From JASLEW01 sp035544895 (GTDB taxonomy: Bacteria > Acidobacteriota > Thermoanaerobaculia > Multivoradales > UBA5704): 64,000 nt of DNA. Below the pieces are notes generated by a model, which did not search any database, was not told the DNA's origin, and saw only the letters and a list, made by a program, of their open reading frames with translations. Below are positions 18,327 through 26,757 of the stretch, piece by piece. The stretch is from contig DASZZM010000049.1 in assembly GCA_035544895.1 (NCBI GenBank), positions 1 through 64,000 of the forward strand. The letters are read 5' to 3'. Within the stretch, counting starts at the first letter, position 1. Every line of letters begins with the position of its first letter. Both the position numbers and the translations under genes were made by a program.

Positions 18327-19147
18327 GAGGGGCCGCGGTGGACGCGGTCCGGGCGGCGGGCGGGCGCCGGGCGGCGCCCCCGCCCTTCGAGGCGCTGGCG
18401 GCGGACTACGACCGCGGCTTTACCGACACCCCGCTTGGCGCCTGCCTGCGCCGCGCGGTGTGGCGCCGGCTCGACGCGCGTTTTGCCGCCGGCGACCGCG
18501 TGCTCGAGCTCGCCTGCGGCACCGGCGAGGATGCCCTGCACCTGGCACGACGCGGGGTCCACGTGCTGGCGACCGATGGTGCGGAGGCGATGGTGGCCGC
18601 GGCGCGCCGCAAGATTGCAGCCGCCGGCCTCGCGGCCGCGGTCGAAGTCCGCCGCCTCGCCGTCGAGGACCTCGCGAACGAGCCCGCCGCGCCGCTCTAC
18701 GACGGGGCCCTTGCCAACTTCGGCGGCCTCAACTGCGTGGCCGACCTGCCCGCTCTCGCCCGCGCCCTGGCGCCGCGCCTGCGCCCCGGCGCGGCCGTTC
18801 TGCTCTGCTTGATGGGTCCCCTGGCCCCCTGGGAGTGGTTGTGGCTGCTGCGCCGGGGACGCCCGGGCGAGGTCTTCCGGCGGCTGCGCGGGGGCGGCGT
18901 CGCGTGGCGCGGGCTGACCGTGCGCTATCCCTCGATCGGCCGGCTGCGGCGGGCCTTCGCGGCGGACTTCCGGCTGCTGCGAGTGAGCGCGGTGGGGGCC
19001 TTGCTGCCCGCCACCTGCTTTGCCGCCTGGGCGGCGCGGCACCCGCGGCTGCTGGCCTCCCTGGACCGCCTGGAGCGCGGCCTCGAGCGGGTGCCTCCGC
19101 TCCCCTGGCTGGCCGATCACTACCTGGCGGAGCTGCAGCGGCGATGA
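18323..19147 (+). CDS. Class I SAM-dependent methyltransferase (second paralogue)
   Basis: 274 aa. ATGA overlaps on both sides. Motif I is VLELACGTGEDALHLARRG with the acidic partner ATDGAEAMV; NFGGLNCVADLPALARALA is the post-motif region. It is similar along its length to the methyltransferase at 14478, including NFGGLNC against TFAGLNT, so the pair probably arose by duplication together with adjacent radical SAM genes. The middle part is hydrophobic and Trp-rich (LAPWEWLWLLRRGR), which could touch a membrane or a lipidic substrate. The substrate is not known. Confidence 0.75.
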   Translation: MRGAAVDAVRAAGGRRAAPPPFEALAADYDRGFTDTPLGACLRRAVWRRLDARFAAGDRVLELACGTGEDALHLARRGVHVLATDGAEAMVAAARRKIAAAGLAAAVEVRRLAVEDLANEPAAPLYDGALANFGGLNCVADLPALARALAPRLRPGAAVLLCLMGPLAPWEWLWLLRRGRPGEVFRRLRGGGVAWRGLTVRYPSIGRLRRAFAADFRLLRVSAVGALLPATCFAAWAARHPRLLASLDRLERGLERVPPLPWLADHYLAELQRR

Positions 19148-20241
19148 CCTGGCTCGCCCCGCGCCCGCAGCCCGATCGCCCCGCCGCCGCGGCGGCGCTG
19201 CCGCCGCCCCTGCCGTGCCGCGATCCGATCACGCGGCTGCCGCTCCTCGTCCTGTTTCCGCACAGCCGCTGCAACTGCCGGTGCCTGATGTGCGACATCT
19301 GGCGCCAGCGCGGCAGCCGCGAGCTGTCGGCCGGCGACCTCGCGGGCTGGCTGCCGGAATGGCGCGAGCTGGGCGTCGAGCGGGTGGTGCTTTCGGGGGG
19401 AGAGGCCCTCATGCACTCCGAGCTGTGGCGCCTCTGCGATCTCCTGCGCGCCGCCGGGATCGGCATCACGCTGCTGTCGAGCGGCCTGCTGCTGGCGCGC
19501 GACGCGGTCCGCCTGGCCGCCGTCTGCGACGACGTAGTGGTGAGCCTCGACGGTCCGCGCGAGGTGCACGACGGGATCCGCCGCGTGCCGCGCGCTTTCG
19601 ACCGGCTGGCCGCCGGCGTGGCCGCGCTGCGCGCCGCGGGCGGCCCCGGCGTCAAGATCAGCGGGCGCTGCACGGTGCAGCGCGACAACTTCCGCACCCT
19701 GCGCGCCACGGTCGGGGCGGCCCATGCCATCGGCCTCGAGCGCTTGAGCTTCCTCGCCGCCGACGTCACCAGCGAGGCGTTCAATCGGCCCGGCGGCTGG
19801 GACGGCGGGCGGGCCGCCGCCGTCGCCTTGCAGGACGAGGAGCTGGCGCCGCTCGCCGCGGAGCTCGCGGCGCTGGCGCGCGACTGCGCCGCCGATTTCG
19901 CCGGCGGCTTCATCGCCGAGAGCCCGGAGAAGCTCGAGCGGCGCCTGCTGCAGCACTTCGCCGCCCTGCTCGGCCGCGCCGATTTCCATCCCAACGCCTG
20001 CAACGCTCCATGGGTGTCGGCGGTGGTCGAGGCCGACGGCACGGTGCGCCCTTGCTTCTTCCAGCCGCCGCTCGGCAACCTGCATGGCGCCGGCGGGCTC
20101 GGCGCGCTCCTCAACGCACCGTCCGCCATCGCCTGGCGGCGCGGCCTCGACGTCGAACGCGATGCCATCTGCCGCCGCTGCGTCTGCTCGCTCCGCCTGC
20201 GCCAGGGTGGCCGGCAAGACCTCGCGGGGGATGGAGAATGA
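19144..20241 (+). CDS. Radical SAM protein with SPASM-like Cys-rich C-terminus
   Basis: 365 aa, in ATGA overlap with both neighbours. The cluster motif is CNCRCLMC (Cys43, Cys47 and Cys50, with an extra Cys45), in the context LFPHSRCNCRCLMCDIW typical of the MoaA/PqqE/SPASM branch. VVLSGGEALMH is the SAM-binding GGE motif and VVVSLDGPREVHDGIR the usual following strand. The C-terminus adds NACNAPW, VRPCFFQP and ICRRCVC, five cysteines arranged like the auxiliary-cluster region of SPASM or twitch enzymes. Enzymes of this group often modify ribosomally made peptides, forming thioether, C-C or ether crosslinks. In this locus it is the best candidate to act on the 62-aa peptide encoded at 24847. 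That pairing is inference. Confidence 0.85.
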   Translation: MTWLAPRPQPDRPAAAAALPPPLPCRDPITRLPLLVLFPHSRCNCRCLMCDIWRQRGSRELSAGDLAGWLPEWRELGVERVVLSGGEALMHSELWRLCDLLRAAGIGITLLSSGLLLARDAVRLAAVCDDVVVSLDGPREVHDGIRRVPRAFDRLAAGVAALRAAGGPGVKISGRCTVQRDNFRTLRATVGAAHAIGLERLSFLAADVTSEAFNRPGGWDGGRAAAVALQDEELAPLAAELAALARDCAADFAGGFIAESPEKLERRLLQHFAALLGRADFHPNACNAPWVSAVVEADGTVRPCFFQPPLGNLHGAGGLGALLNAPSAIAWRRGLDVERDAICRRCVCSLRLRQGGRQDLAGDGE

Positions 20242-21722
20242 CCATGGGCCGGCCCCCGGAAGGAACGGCGATGACGGCCTCCGGCCGGAGCCTGGCAGCC
20301 GCGCGCCGGCGCGTCGTCCTGTACAACCCGCGGGCCGTCTTCTACACCATGCCGCTCGCCGTCCTTGCCGTCGGCTCGCACCTCGACCCCGATCGCTACG
20401 CGGTGACGGTCGTCGACGGCCGGCTGGAGAGCGATCCGGCCGCCGCGCTGCGGGAGCGGCTCGACGGCGCTCTCTGCCTGGGAGTGACCGTGCTGACCGG
20501 CGCGCCGATCGCCGACGCCGTGCGCCTGTCGCGGGCGGCCAAGGCGTATCGCCCCGATCTGCCGGTGGTGTGGGGCGGCTGGCACCCCTCGATGTTCGGG
20601 CGCGAATGCCTGGCCGAGGCGAGCGTCGACGTCACCGTGCAAGGGCAGGGCGAGGCGGCCTTCGCCGAGATCGTCGACCGGCTGGCGGCGGGCGAGCCGG
20701 CGAGCGCGCTCGCCGGCTGCCTGGGGACGACCTACCGCGGCGCGGACGGCGAGGTGCGGCAGAACTCTCCGCGCCCGCTCGCCAATGTCAATGCCTTCCG
20801 CGCGCACGACTACACGCTGCTTCCGGTCGAGCGCTACTACACCCTCAAGGGCAAGCGCCAGCTCGACTACATCTCCTCCCAGGGCTGCGCCTTCCGCTGC
20901 GCCTTCTGCGCCGATCCCTTCGTCTACAAGCGCAAATGGGTCGGCCTGACCCCCGAGCGCATCGGCGCCGAGGTCGAGGCGCTCTGGCGCCGCTATCGCT
21001 TTGCCGACCTCTCGTTCCAGGACGAGACGTACTTCACCTACGTGGCGCGGGTCGAAGCGGTCGCCGAGGAGCTGTTGCGCCGCGGCCTGCCGATCACCTG
21101 GGCGGCCACGATGCGCGCCGACCAGGGAGACCGCCTGCCCGAGGAGGCGATGGCGCAATGCAAGCGCTCGGGCCTGCGCCGCGTCATCATCGGCGTCGAG
21201 TCGGGCTCGCAGGAGATGCTCGACCGCATCCACAAAGACATCAAGCTCGAGCAGGTGATGAGCAGCGCCGAGAAATGCCTGCGTCACGGCGTCGACGTCG
21301 TCTTCCCCTTCATCGTCGGCTTCCCCGGCGAGAGCGACGACAGCGTGCGGGCGACGCTCGACCTGGCCCATCATCTGCGCTCCCTGTCGCCCGGCTTCAC
21401 CACGCCGATCTTCTATTTCAAGCCCTACCCGGGCTCGGCGCTGACCGCCGCCGCCGTGCGCGACGGCTACCTGCTGCCCAGCACCCTCGACGAGTGGTCG
21501 CGATTCGACTTCATCGGCTCCGCCGGCCCCTGGGTCAGCCGGGCCAAGCACCGCCGCGTCGAGCGCTTCAAGTTCTACCAGGATCTCGCCTGGGAAAGCG
21601 GCCCCGCCTGGCGCCGGCCGGCGCGGCGCATCGCCCGCTGGCGTCTCGACAACGAGGCCTACGCCCTGCCGGTCGAGCGCCTCGTCGGCCGCTGGCTGCG
21701 CCCGGGCCCGCAGCTCTCCTGA
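20238..21722 (+). CDS. B12-type radical SAM protein
   Basis: 494 aa, last gene of the plus-strand operon; ATGA overlap upstream. N-terminal cobalamin-type fold: VVLYNPRAVFYTMPLAVLAV, VVWGGWHPSMFGRECL, VQGQGEAAF. The cluster motif GCAFRCAFC gives Cys217, Cys221 and Cys224. The core continues with LSFQDETYFTYVARV, VIIGVESGSQEMLDRIHKD and FPFIVGFPGE. It resembles BchE/hopanoid-type methylases and cyclases more than the two upstream radical SAM proteins, so it is not part of their recent duplication. The gene ends 4 bp before the stop of the converging methyltransferase on the other strand. Confidence 0.85.
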   Translation: MTMGRPPEGTAMTASGRSLAAARRRVVLYNPRAVFYTMPLAVLAVGSHLDPDRYAVTVVDGRLESDPAAALRERLDGALCLGVTVLTGAPIADAVRLSRAAKAYRPDLPVVWGGWHPSMFGRECLAEASVDVTVQGQGEAAFAEIVDRLAAGEPASALAGCLGTTYRGADGEVRQNSPRPLANVNAFRAHDYTLLPVERYYTLKGKRQLDYISSQGCAFRCAFCADPFVYKRKWVGLTPERIGAEVEALWRRYRFADLSFQDETYFTYVARVEAVAEELLRRGLPITWAATMRADQGDRLPEEAMAQCKRSGLRRVIIGVESGSQEMLDRIHKDIKLEQVMSSAEKCLRHGVDVVFPFIVGFPGESDDSVRATLDLAHHLRSLSPGFTTPIFYFKPYPGSALTAAAVRDGYLLPSTLDEWSRFDFIGSAGPWVSRAKHRRVERFKFYQDLAWESGPAWRRPARRIARWRLDNEAYALPVERLVGRWLRPGPQLS

Positions 21723-21726
21723 ACCG

Positions 21727-22617
21727 TCAGAGCGTCGTCGTCGCTGCCGGCCGCCGGGCCACGTAGTAGATGTAGGAGCCCCGCGACCTGGCGCCGCGCG
21801 GCAGCGCAGAGCCTTCCTTGTCCAGGGTCCGCACCGCCGAGTAACCGAGCGCCTCGAGCTGCCGGACCTGCGCCTCCCCCGAGATGTAATAGGAGAGCAG
21901 GTTGTGCTCGTAGGAGTAATCGGTGGCGATCCGGTACTCGGCCGTCTTGCGCTGGTGCCGCCGCAGGCGCAGGTGGTTGCGGATGCCGCGGCCGTAGCGC
22001 CGCAGCCTCTCTCCGTGGGTGGATAGCCAGGCAGCGGCACCGATGCCGCCAGCACCGTCGGCGCCGCGCAGGGGAGGCGGCGCGAAAGCGCCCGGCAGCC
22101 GCGCGTCGCGGTTGTGCGCCGAGAAGACGAAGACGCCGCCCGGCCGCAGCGTCCTGCGGATCTCGCGCAGGATGCGCAGGCGGTCCTCGTGCCCGACGTC
22201 GCCGATGGCGTTGAAGCAGAAGAAGACCGCGTCGAAGGCGCCGCCGGCGAAGCACAGAGCCCGCGCGTCGCAAAGCACCAGGGCGGCGTCAGGGTACCTG
22301 GCGTGAGCGTGGCGCAGCATGTTGGCCGAATAGTCGATGCCGGTGTAGCGGCGGCAGGCCGCGCGCAGGTGGGGAGTGGTCCTTCCCGGGCCGATCCCGA
22401 TGTCGAGCAGGGAGGCGCGCGAGAGCTCGGCGCGGAGCTCGGCGAGGAGGGCCTCCTCGGCCGGGTGCAGCCCGGCATGGCCGGCATAGATCTCGGCGAC
22501 TTCGGGTGCCTCATAGTACTTGCGCATCAGCGCGCCGAAGAAGCTCTCCCGGATGGGATCTCCCGGCGACCGCCGGGTAGGGACCCGGCGGTTCCGGAGA
22601 AGGCGCGCCGCGCTCAT
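21727..22617 (-). CDS. Class I SAM-dependent methyltransferase
   Basis: 296 aa from ATG at 22617, preceded by GGGGGAG. Motif I is LLDIGIGPGRTTPHL, then TGIDYSANMLRHA and VFFCFNAIGDVGHEDRL; the LRPGGVFVFSAHNRD strand fits the Methyltransf_11/25 group. It is the last gene of the minus-strand operon that starts with the glycosyltransferase at 26757. It is not especially close to the two methyltransferases on the plus strand. The acceptor is unknown. The two operons converge here with only a 4-bp gap and no room for a conventional terminator. Confidence 0.75.
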   Translation of the reverse strand: MSAARLLRNRRVPTRRSPGDPIRESFFGALMRKYYEAPEVAEIYAGHAGLHPAEEALLAELRAELSRASLLDIGIGPGRTTPHLRAACRRYTGIDYSANMLRHAHARYPDAALVLCDARALCFAGGAFDAVFFCFNAIGDVGHEDRLRILREIRRTLRPGGVFVFSAHNRDARLPGAFAPPPLRGADGAGGIGAAAWLSTHGERLRRYGRGIRNHLRLRRHQRKTAEYRIATDYSYEHNLLSYYISGEAQVRQLEALGYSAVRTLDKEGSALPRGARSRGSYIYYVARRPAATTTL

Positions 22618-22651
22618 GCCTCGACTCCCCCTGCTCTGGCGTCGCCGACGA

Positions 22652-24868
22652 TCAACGCCGCCGCCGGCGCCGTTGCCTTCCCGTCCGGTAGAGGAAGGCG
22701 TAACGGGTGAGGAAGTCGGCATAGATCGTGACGCCCCACAGGTACTCTTCGAGCAGCGCCGGGTCGCAGCCGCGGCGCTCCAGCAACCGGGCCGCCGTGC
22801 GCCGGAACGAGCCGTCGTTTACGTCGCTGGCTCGGGCCGCCAGGTAGCGGCCCACCAGGGCGTCCCAATCGCCGAGATGGCGCACGAAGGACTCGCGGAA
22901 CAGTCCGGCCAGCTCGGCGTCGCGAGCGAGCGCCGCGCGCGTGCGGCGGTAGGCGCGGCGCTTCTCGGCCAGCAGCGCGGCGCGGCCGCGGCCGCGGACC
23001 TCCTTGCCGACGCGATAGATCTGCTGGAGGTAGTCCATCGCGCCCTTGACCGGGTAGGGGGCGCTGCGGCGGTGCTCCCCCATGATGAACCGTTCGTCCT
23101 CGAGCAGCACGGGCAGCGTGGTGAGCGGCAGGAAGCGGCTGGTGCGCGTGCCTTCGATGTTCAGCACGTCGTGATCCATGGTGACGAGTCCGACCCGCCA
23201 GCGCCCGCGCTCCCAGAAGCTCCTGAGCCCGACGTTGCGCGCCACGAACGACTCGCCCCGCGAGCCGCCGCGGACCGCCGCCAGCGTTCCCCACAGCTTG
23301 CCGAGCTGGCGCGCCAGGCCGAGGAAGGCGCGATCGGCCCGGCGCCGGTTGGCCGGCACGGCCAGCGCCGCCTCGACGTAGCGCCGGTGATCCCGGTAGG
23401 GCTCCCGCGGCGGCGAGTAGGCTCCGAGCACCTGCTCGAGCACGCGGTCGGCCAGGCGCCGCGCCTCTTCCTCGCCCGGCCGGGCGGCGCCGCCGGTGCG
23501 CCGCGCCAGGTACCTGCGGGCGCCCGCGGCCGTCAGGTAGAGAGCGGCCTGGTCGAGACGCAACGAGCTGGTGCCGGCGAGGAGAGCCTGGGCCGGCGCG
23601 AAGTGGTTGAGGAACTCGACCGTCAACCCCAGCTCGCCGGGCAGGTCCAGGCTGCGCCAGCCGTCGAGCTCCCGGCACGAAGTCACCGACTCCCGCAATC
23701 TCTCGCGCATGGCCGCGAAGCCCGCGCCGAAGCTCTCCGGCTCGTTGAAGTAGTCGAGGACATGCGCTTCCCTGCCGCCGGCCGGCACGCCGTAGACCGA
23801 GGTGATCGCCAGCATCCTGGACACCGGCGCCTCGGCGCCGTGGACCAGGCGGTAGATGCGCGCCGCCAGCGCCCCCATGCGTCCTTCCCACCGCAGCATC
23901 GGCCGGGTGCTGCCGCCGTCGAGGCGATGTGGAAAGGGCACCTCCCGGCCGTTGCGGCGGTGGGCGGTGCCCAGCGGGTTGGGCGCCCTGCGCCCGGCCC
24001 GCTTGATCTCGAGCTCGAGATCGCTGCCGGGCGGCTTGATCACCACGACGACGGTGCCGAGCGGGCACTCCACCAGCGCGTTGAGCTCCGAGCTGGTGGC
24101 CCTGGCGACCCAGTAGACGGGGCTGCCATGGAGGAGCCGGCGGCAGATCTCGGCCTCGTAGCGCGGCATCGCCGCGAAGGCGCGCGCCGACTCCTCTTCG
24201 GCCACGTCGGATGACCCGCCGGCAAAGGGGTCCGCGACACCGCGCGACTGGCGGAGCTGGCCGCGCACCCGCTCCACCACCTCGGCCGGCGAGAAGAGGT
24301 AGCGTGCCAGCGGAAGCGTGCATTCCGCCCGCGAGAAGGCAAGGAAGTCCCGCCACGCGGCGGCCGGGGTCGCCCGCCCGCGCAGCGGCGCGAAGACCCG
24401 CTCCGCCCTGGCCAGACGCCGCCTCAGCTCGCGGCCGAAGTCCGCCAGCCGGACCGTCGAGTAACCTTCGGCCAGCACCTGCGCGTCGAGGAGAAGGTCG
24501 AGGCCCGGGGCCGTCTTGAGGCCGAGCCAGAAGCAGAGAAGGTCGAGCTCTTCGATCGCGCCGCGCGGCAGCTGGAGGACCAGGCGCTGCAGCATCAGCG
24601 CCGCCAGGCGCCGCACTTCCCAGGCTTCCCCGGCGCTGCCGCGTCCCGCCTCGATCAGGGTGCGCGCGAGCGCCCGGGAGTAGCCGCGGCCGGCCAGAAA
24701 GGCCGCGCACAGCTCTTCGAGCCGCGGCGGCAGCGGGCCGAGCTCAGCCATCTCGGCCATCTCAGCCATGAGCGCCGCGCGCAGCTCCGGCGGCAGCGCG
24801 ACGGGCCGCGGACGAGCGTCTGCATGCGGCGGCTCGCCGCTCGGCCCTAGTACTTCTTCTTCTTCCAC
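22652..24868 (-). CDS. Unrecognised 738-aa protein of the peptide/radical-SAM locus
   Basis: I do not recognise this protein. It starts at GTG 24868, inside the last 22 bp of the 62-aa peptide gene, so translation is probably coupled. No signal peptide or convincing membrane span is seen. The first ~330 residues are Arg/Leu-rich and helical. The middle carries VVVVIKPPGSDLELEIKRAG, a beta-strand with two Lys, and GREVPFPHRLDGGSTRP. Later come LVTMDHDVLNIEG and a helical end (EEYLWGVTIYADFLTRYAFL). The IKP strand plus the later DHDVLN segment weakly recalls a kinase-like fold, as found in LanM-type dehydratases, but the key LanM motifs are absent. Its place directly after the small peptide makes it a candidate maturation enzyme or peptide-binding partner. 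Confidence 0.7.
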   Translation of the reverse strand: MEEEEVLGPSGEPPHADARPRPVALPPELRAALMAEMAEMAELGPLPPRLEELCAAFLAGRGYSRALARTLIEAGRGSAGEAWEVRRLAALMLQRLVLQLPRGAIEELDLLCFWLGLKTAPGLDLLLDAQVLAEGYSTVRLADFGRELRRRLARAERVFAPLRGRATPAAAWRDFLAFSRAECTLPLARYLFSPAEVVERVRGQLRQSRGVADPFAGGSSDVAEEESARAFAAMPRYEAEICRRLLHGSPVYWVARATSSELNALVECPLGTVVVVIKPPGSDLELEIKRAGRRAPNPLGTAHRRNGREVPFPHRLDGGSTRPMLRWEGRMGALAARIYRLVHGAEAPVSRMLAITSVYGVPAGGREAHVLDYFNEPESFGAGFAAMRERLRESVTSCRELDGWRSLDLPGELGLTVEFLNHFAPAQALLAGTSSLRLDQAALYLTAAGARRYLARRTGGAARPGEEEARRLADRVLEQVLGAYSPPREPYRDHRRYVEAALAVPANRRRADRAFLGLARQLGKLWGTLAAVRGGSRGESFVARNVGLRSFWERGRWRVGLVTMDHDVLNIEGTRTSRFLPLTTLPVLLEDERFIMGEHRRSAPYPVKGAMDYLQQIYRVGKEVRGRGRAALLAEKRRAYRRTRAALARDAELAGLFRESFVRHLGDWDALVGRYLAARASDVNDGSFRRTAARLLERRGCDPALLEEYLWGVTIYADFLTRYAFLYRTGRQRRRRRR

Positions 24869-25035
24869 GGCTTCTTGTCGTAGGCCCCGCCGAGCGCCAG
24901 GTTCAGGCCGTAGAGCAGGTCCCTGGCCACCGTCTTGGGCAGAACCAGCGTCACCACGGTCCGGGGCTCGTCCTCCGGCCCCTCGTACCCCTCGTCTCCC
25001 CGCCGCCCCCCTCTAGTGTCGCGTCCGCGTGCCAT
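24847..25035 (-). CDS. 62-aa peptide with Trp/Lys/Tyr tail, candidate modified-peptide precursor
   Basis: 62 aa. ATG at 25035 has an excellent ribosome-binding site (GAGAGGAGG, 6 bases away). The gene overlaps the glycosyltransferase end upstream by 23 bp and the 738-aa gene downstream by 22 bp, so it is embedded in the operon. The N-terminal third is charged (Arg, Gly, Asp, Glu). The middle, VVTLVLPKTVARDLLYGLNL, could form an amphipathic strand-helix. Then follow ALGGAYD and the C-terminus KKPWKKKKY. It has no Cys and few Ser/Thr, so it is not a lanthipeptide. The GG followed by a short aromatic/Lys tail recalls radical-SAM-modified peptides in which Trp or Tyr and Lys side chains are crosslinked. 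That role is inference; it could also be a small accessory protein. Confidence 0.7.
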   Translation of the reverse strand: MARGRDTRGGRRGDEGYEGPEDEPRTVVTLVLPKTVARDLLYGLNLALGGAYDKKPWKKKKY

Positions 25036-25852
25036 GCGCCGCCTCCTCTCGATCCGGAGAGATGAAACCCTGGCGCCGCGCTCTCGGCCCGTTGCCGCGC
25101 TCGGCGCCAACCCGCCTCACGCCGTCCGGCCGGCGGTGAGGCAGGAGCTGATGGAGACGCTGGTAGAGCGTCGGCGGCGGGTAGACTGGCTCTTTCGGCC
25201 AACCGTTCCGGCGCCAGACCTCCTGCCACAGGTGAATGGTGTAGCTGCCGGCGGGAGGCTCTCCGGGCGCGAGCAGCGTCTCGGCTTGCCACCAGTCGAC
25301 CGGACAGAAGGCCTCCGGCGCCAGCACGCTGCCGGTCGCCCCGCGCCTCTCGACGACCTCGCGCAGCAGGGCGGGGCCGGTCGCCCCCCAGGGCGTCGCG
25401 GCCCTCCGCTCGTGGCGCCGCGCCCGCTCGAAGCACTCGGCGCAGACGCCGCTGCGCGCCGGCGCCTTGAGGATGCCGCTGGTGATGGTCGCGCCGCCGT
25501 CGGGCAGGCGCTCCGAGGCAAAGACGTGCTCGCCGTCGAGGTCGAGCGGGCGCAGGCAGATCATGTCCATATCCGCCCACCACCCGCCGCGCTCGTACAG
25601 CAGCTTGAAGCGGAAGAGGTTCGAGAAGGCCGAATCGCTGCCCGCCGCGCTCCCGTCGCCCCGGAGCTCGCCCGCGTCGAGCACGCCGGCCGCCGGCAAG
25701 AGCCGCGCGCCGGCGGGAACGGCGAGAGAGTCATCGTAGCTGTAGAGGTCATAGCCGTGCCCCTGGGCCAGGAACGAGCGCACCGACAGCTCCTCCATGG
25801 GCGATAACGGTCCCTTGACCCACAGCCCCTGGACGGTCCCCGCGGGGATCAC
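25013..25852 (-). CDS. DXD-type glycosyltransferase (TcdA/OCH1-like sugar-binding fold)
   Basis: 279 aa. GTG at 25852 overlaps the GT2 stop by 4 bp. Typical features of the Gly_transf_sug/GT32-like fold are GLWVKGPLSPMEELSVRSFL at the start, SNLFRFKLLYERGGWWADMD with the metal-binding DMD, then ICLRPLDL and HLWQEVWRRNGWPK. Such enzymes move a sugar from a nucleotide donor to a glycan, lipid or protein. The last ~40 residues are basic and poorly ordered, and the 3' end overlaps the start of the small peptide gene. Within the operon the enzyme may decorate the peptide or a polysaccharide carrier. Confidence 0.8.
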   Translation of the reverse strand: MIPAGTVQGLWVKGPLSPMEELSVRSFLAQGHGYDLYSYDDSLAVPAGARLLPAAGVLDAGELRGDGSAAGSDSAFSNLFRFKLLYERGGWWADMDMICLRPLDLDGEHVFASERLPDGGATITSGILKAPARSGVCAECFERARRHERRAATPWGATGPALLREVVERRGATGSVLAPEAFCPVDWWQAETLLAPGEPPAGSYTIHLWQEVWRRNGWPKEPVYPPPTLYQRLHQLLPHRRPDGVRRVGAERGNGPRARRQGFISPDREEAAHGTRTRH

Positions 25853-26757
25853 GCGGGCGCCCCGCCGGCCGCGGCTCGCGGAGCCGTGCCGGCCCCTTCG
25901 GGCACACCCCAGAGCTCGAGGCCGGCGAACGCCGCCGCTCCGTGCTCGCCCCAGAGCCGCTGGCACTCGCGCTCGAACCAGGAGCTGCCGTCGAGCTCGA
26001 CCTCGCCGCGCCAGGGCGCGTAGGGCGCCCACCACGCGGGGTCCACGGTCCTGGTGGCGAGGCGGCTCTCGTCGAGATAGTAGGAATAGAAGGCGTTGAG
26101 CTCGGCGGCGGTGCGCCAGGGGAAGCGCACGGCCTCGGTCATCTTGTACCAGGCCGTCTTGACCCGCAGCCGCCGCCAGTTGGCAAACGCGAGATGGAAC
26201 ACGCCGCCGGCGGATTGCTCGGCGACCCGGCGCCCCGTCGTGCGGCACGGACGCCGGGCGTGGATGTCGTAGTCCCGCTCCCACGACCTGTAGTGCAGGT
26301 GCGGCGCGTCGCGGAAACCCAGGATCATGAAGTCCCATGCATCCCAGAGCGGGCCGCCGTCGCGGCAGGTGTCGAGGTTGCGCCAGGTGGCGAGCCAGCG
26401 CAGCCACAGCTCCTCGCCAGGCGCCAGCGCCGCGAACATGGCGCGGATCGACGGCAGGAAGTTGCCGGTGAGCACCTCGTCGGCGTCGAGCATGCACAGG
26501 TGGGTCGCGCCGGCGGTGCGACCGGCCCGCAGCAGGCGCTGGCGGATGCTGGCCTCGTGCCAGACGGCGTCCGTCTCGGTGAGGCAGTGAACGCGCCCCG
26601 GATGCTCGGCGGCGATGCGGGTCAGGAGCTCCGGAGTGCCGTCGCTCGAAGCATGGTCGAGCACGACCATCTCGTCGACGAAGAGCAGCGCCGCGCGCAG
26701 GGAGAGCCCCAGCACCCACTCCTCGTTTCTAACCGGCATGAGCCCGACCAGTTTCAC
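25849..26757 (-). CDS. Family 2 glycosyltransferase
   Basis: 302 aa, GTG start at 26757 with GGAGGTGA 5 bases upstream; first gene of the minus-strand operon. MKLVGLMPVRNEEWVLGLSL is the GT2 nucleotide-binding start, VVLDHASSDGTPELL the second strand, and CMLDADEVLTGNFLPSI carries the DAD metal site. No membrane spans are present, so it is a cytoplasmic single-domain enzyme like WaaE/KdtX-type sugar transferases. The acceptor is unknown. It is coupled to the second glycosyltransferase by a GTGA overlap. Confidence 0.85.
   Translation of the reverse strand: MKLVGLMPVRNEEWVLGLSLRAALLFVDEMVVLDHASSDGTPELLTRIAAEHPGRVHCLTETDAVWHEASIRQRLLRAGRTAGATHLCMLDADEVLTGNFLPSIRAMFAALAPGEELWLRWLATWRNLDTCRDGGPLWDAWDFMILGFRDAPHLHYRSWERDYDIHARRPCRTTGRRVAEQSAGGVFHLAFANWRRLRVKTAWYKMTEAVRFPWRTAAELNAFYSYYLDESRLATRTVDPAWWAPYAPWRGEVELDGSSWFERECQRLWGEHGAAAFAGLELWGVPEGAGTAPRAAAGGAPA

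Noticed and set aside
22652..24868. The 738-aa protein as the missing LanB dehydratase
   Set aside because: It shows no LanB-type glutamylation or elimination motifs, is shorter than usual LanB (~1000 aa), and lies 6 kb away in a different operon.
24847..25035. The 62-aa peptide as a lanthipeptide precursor
   Set aside because: It has no Cys and hardly any Ser/Thr in the C-terminal part, and no LNRET leader motif.
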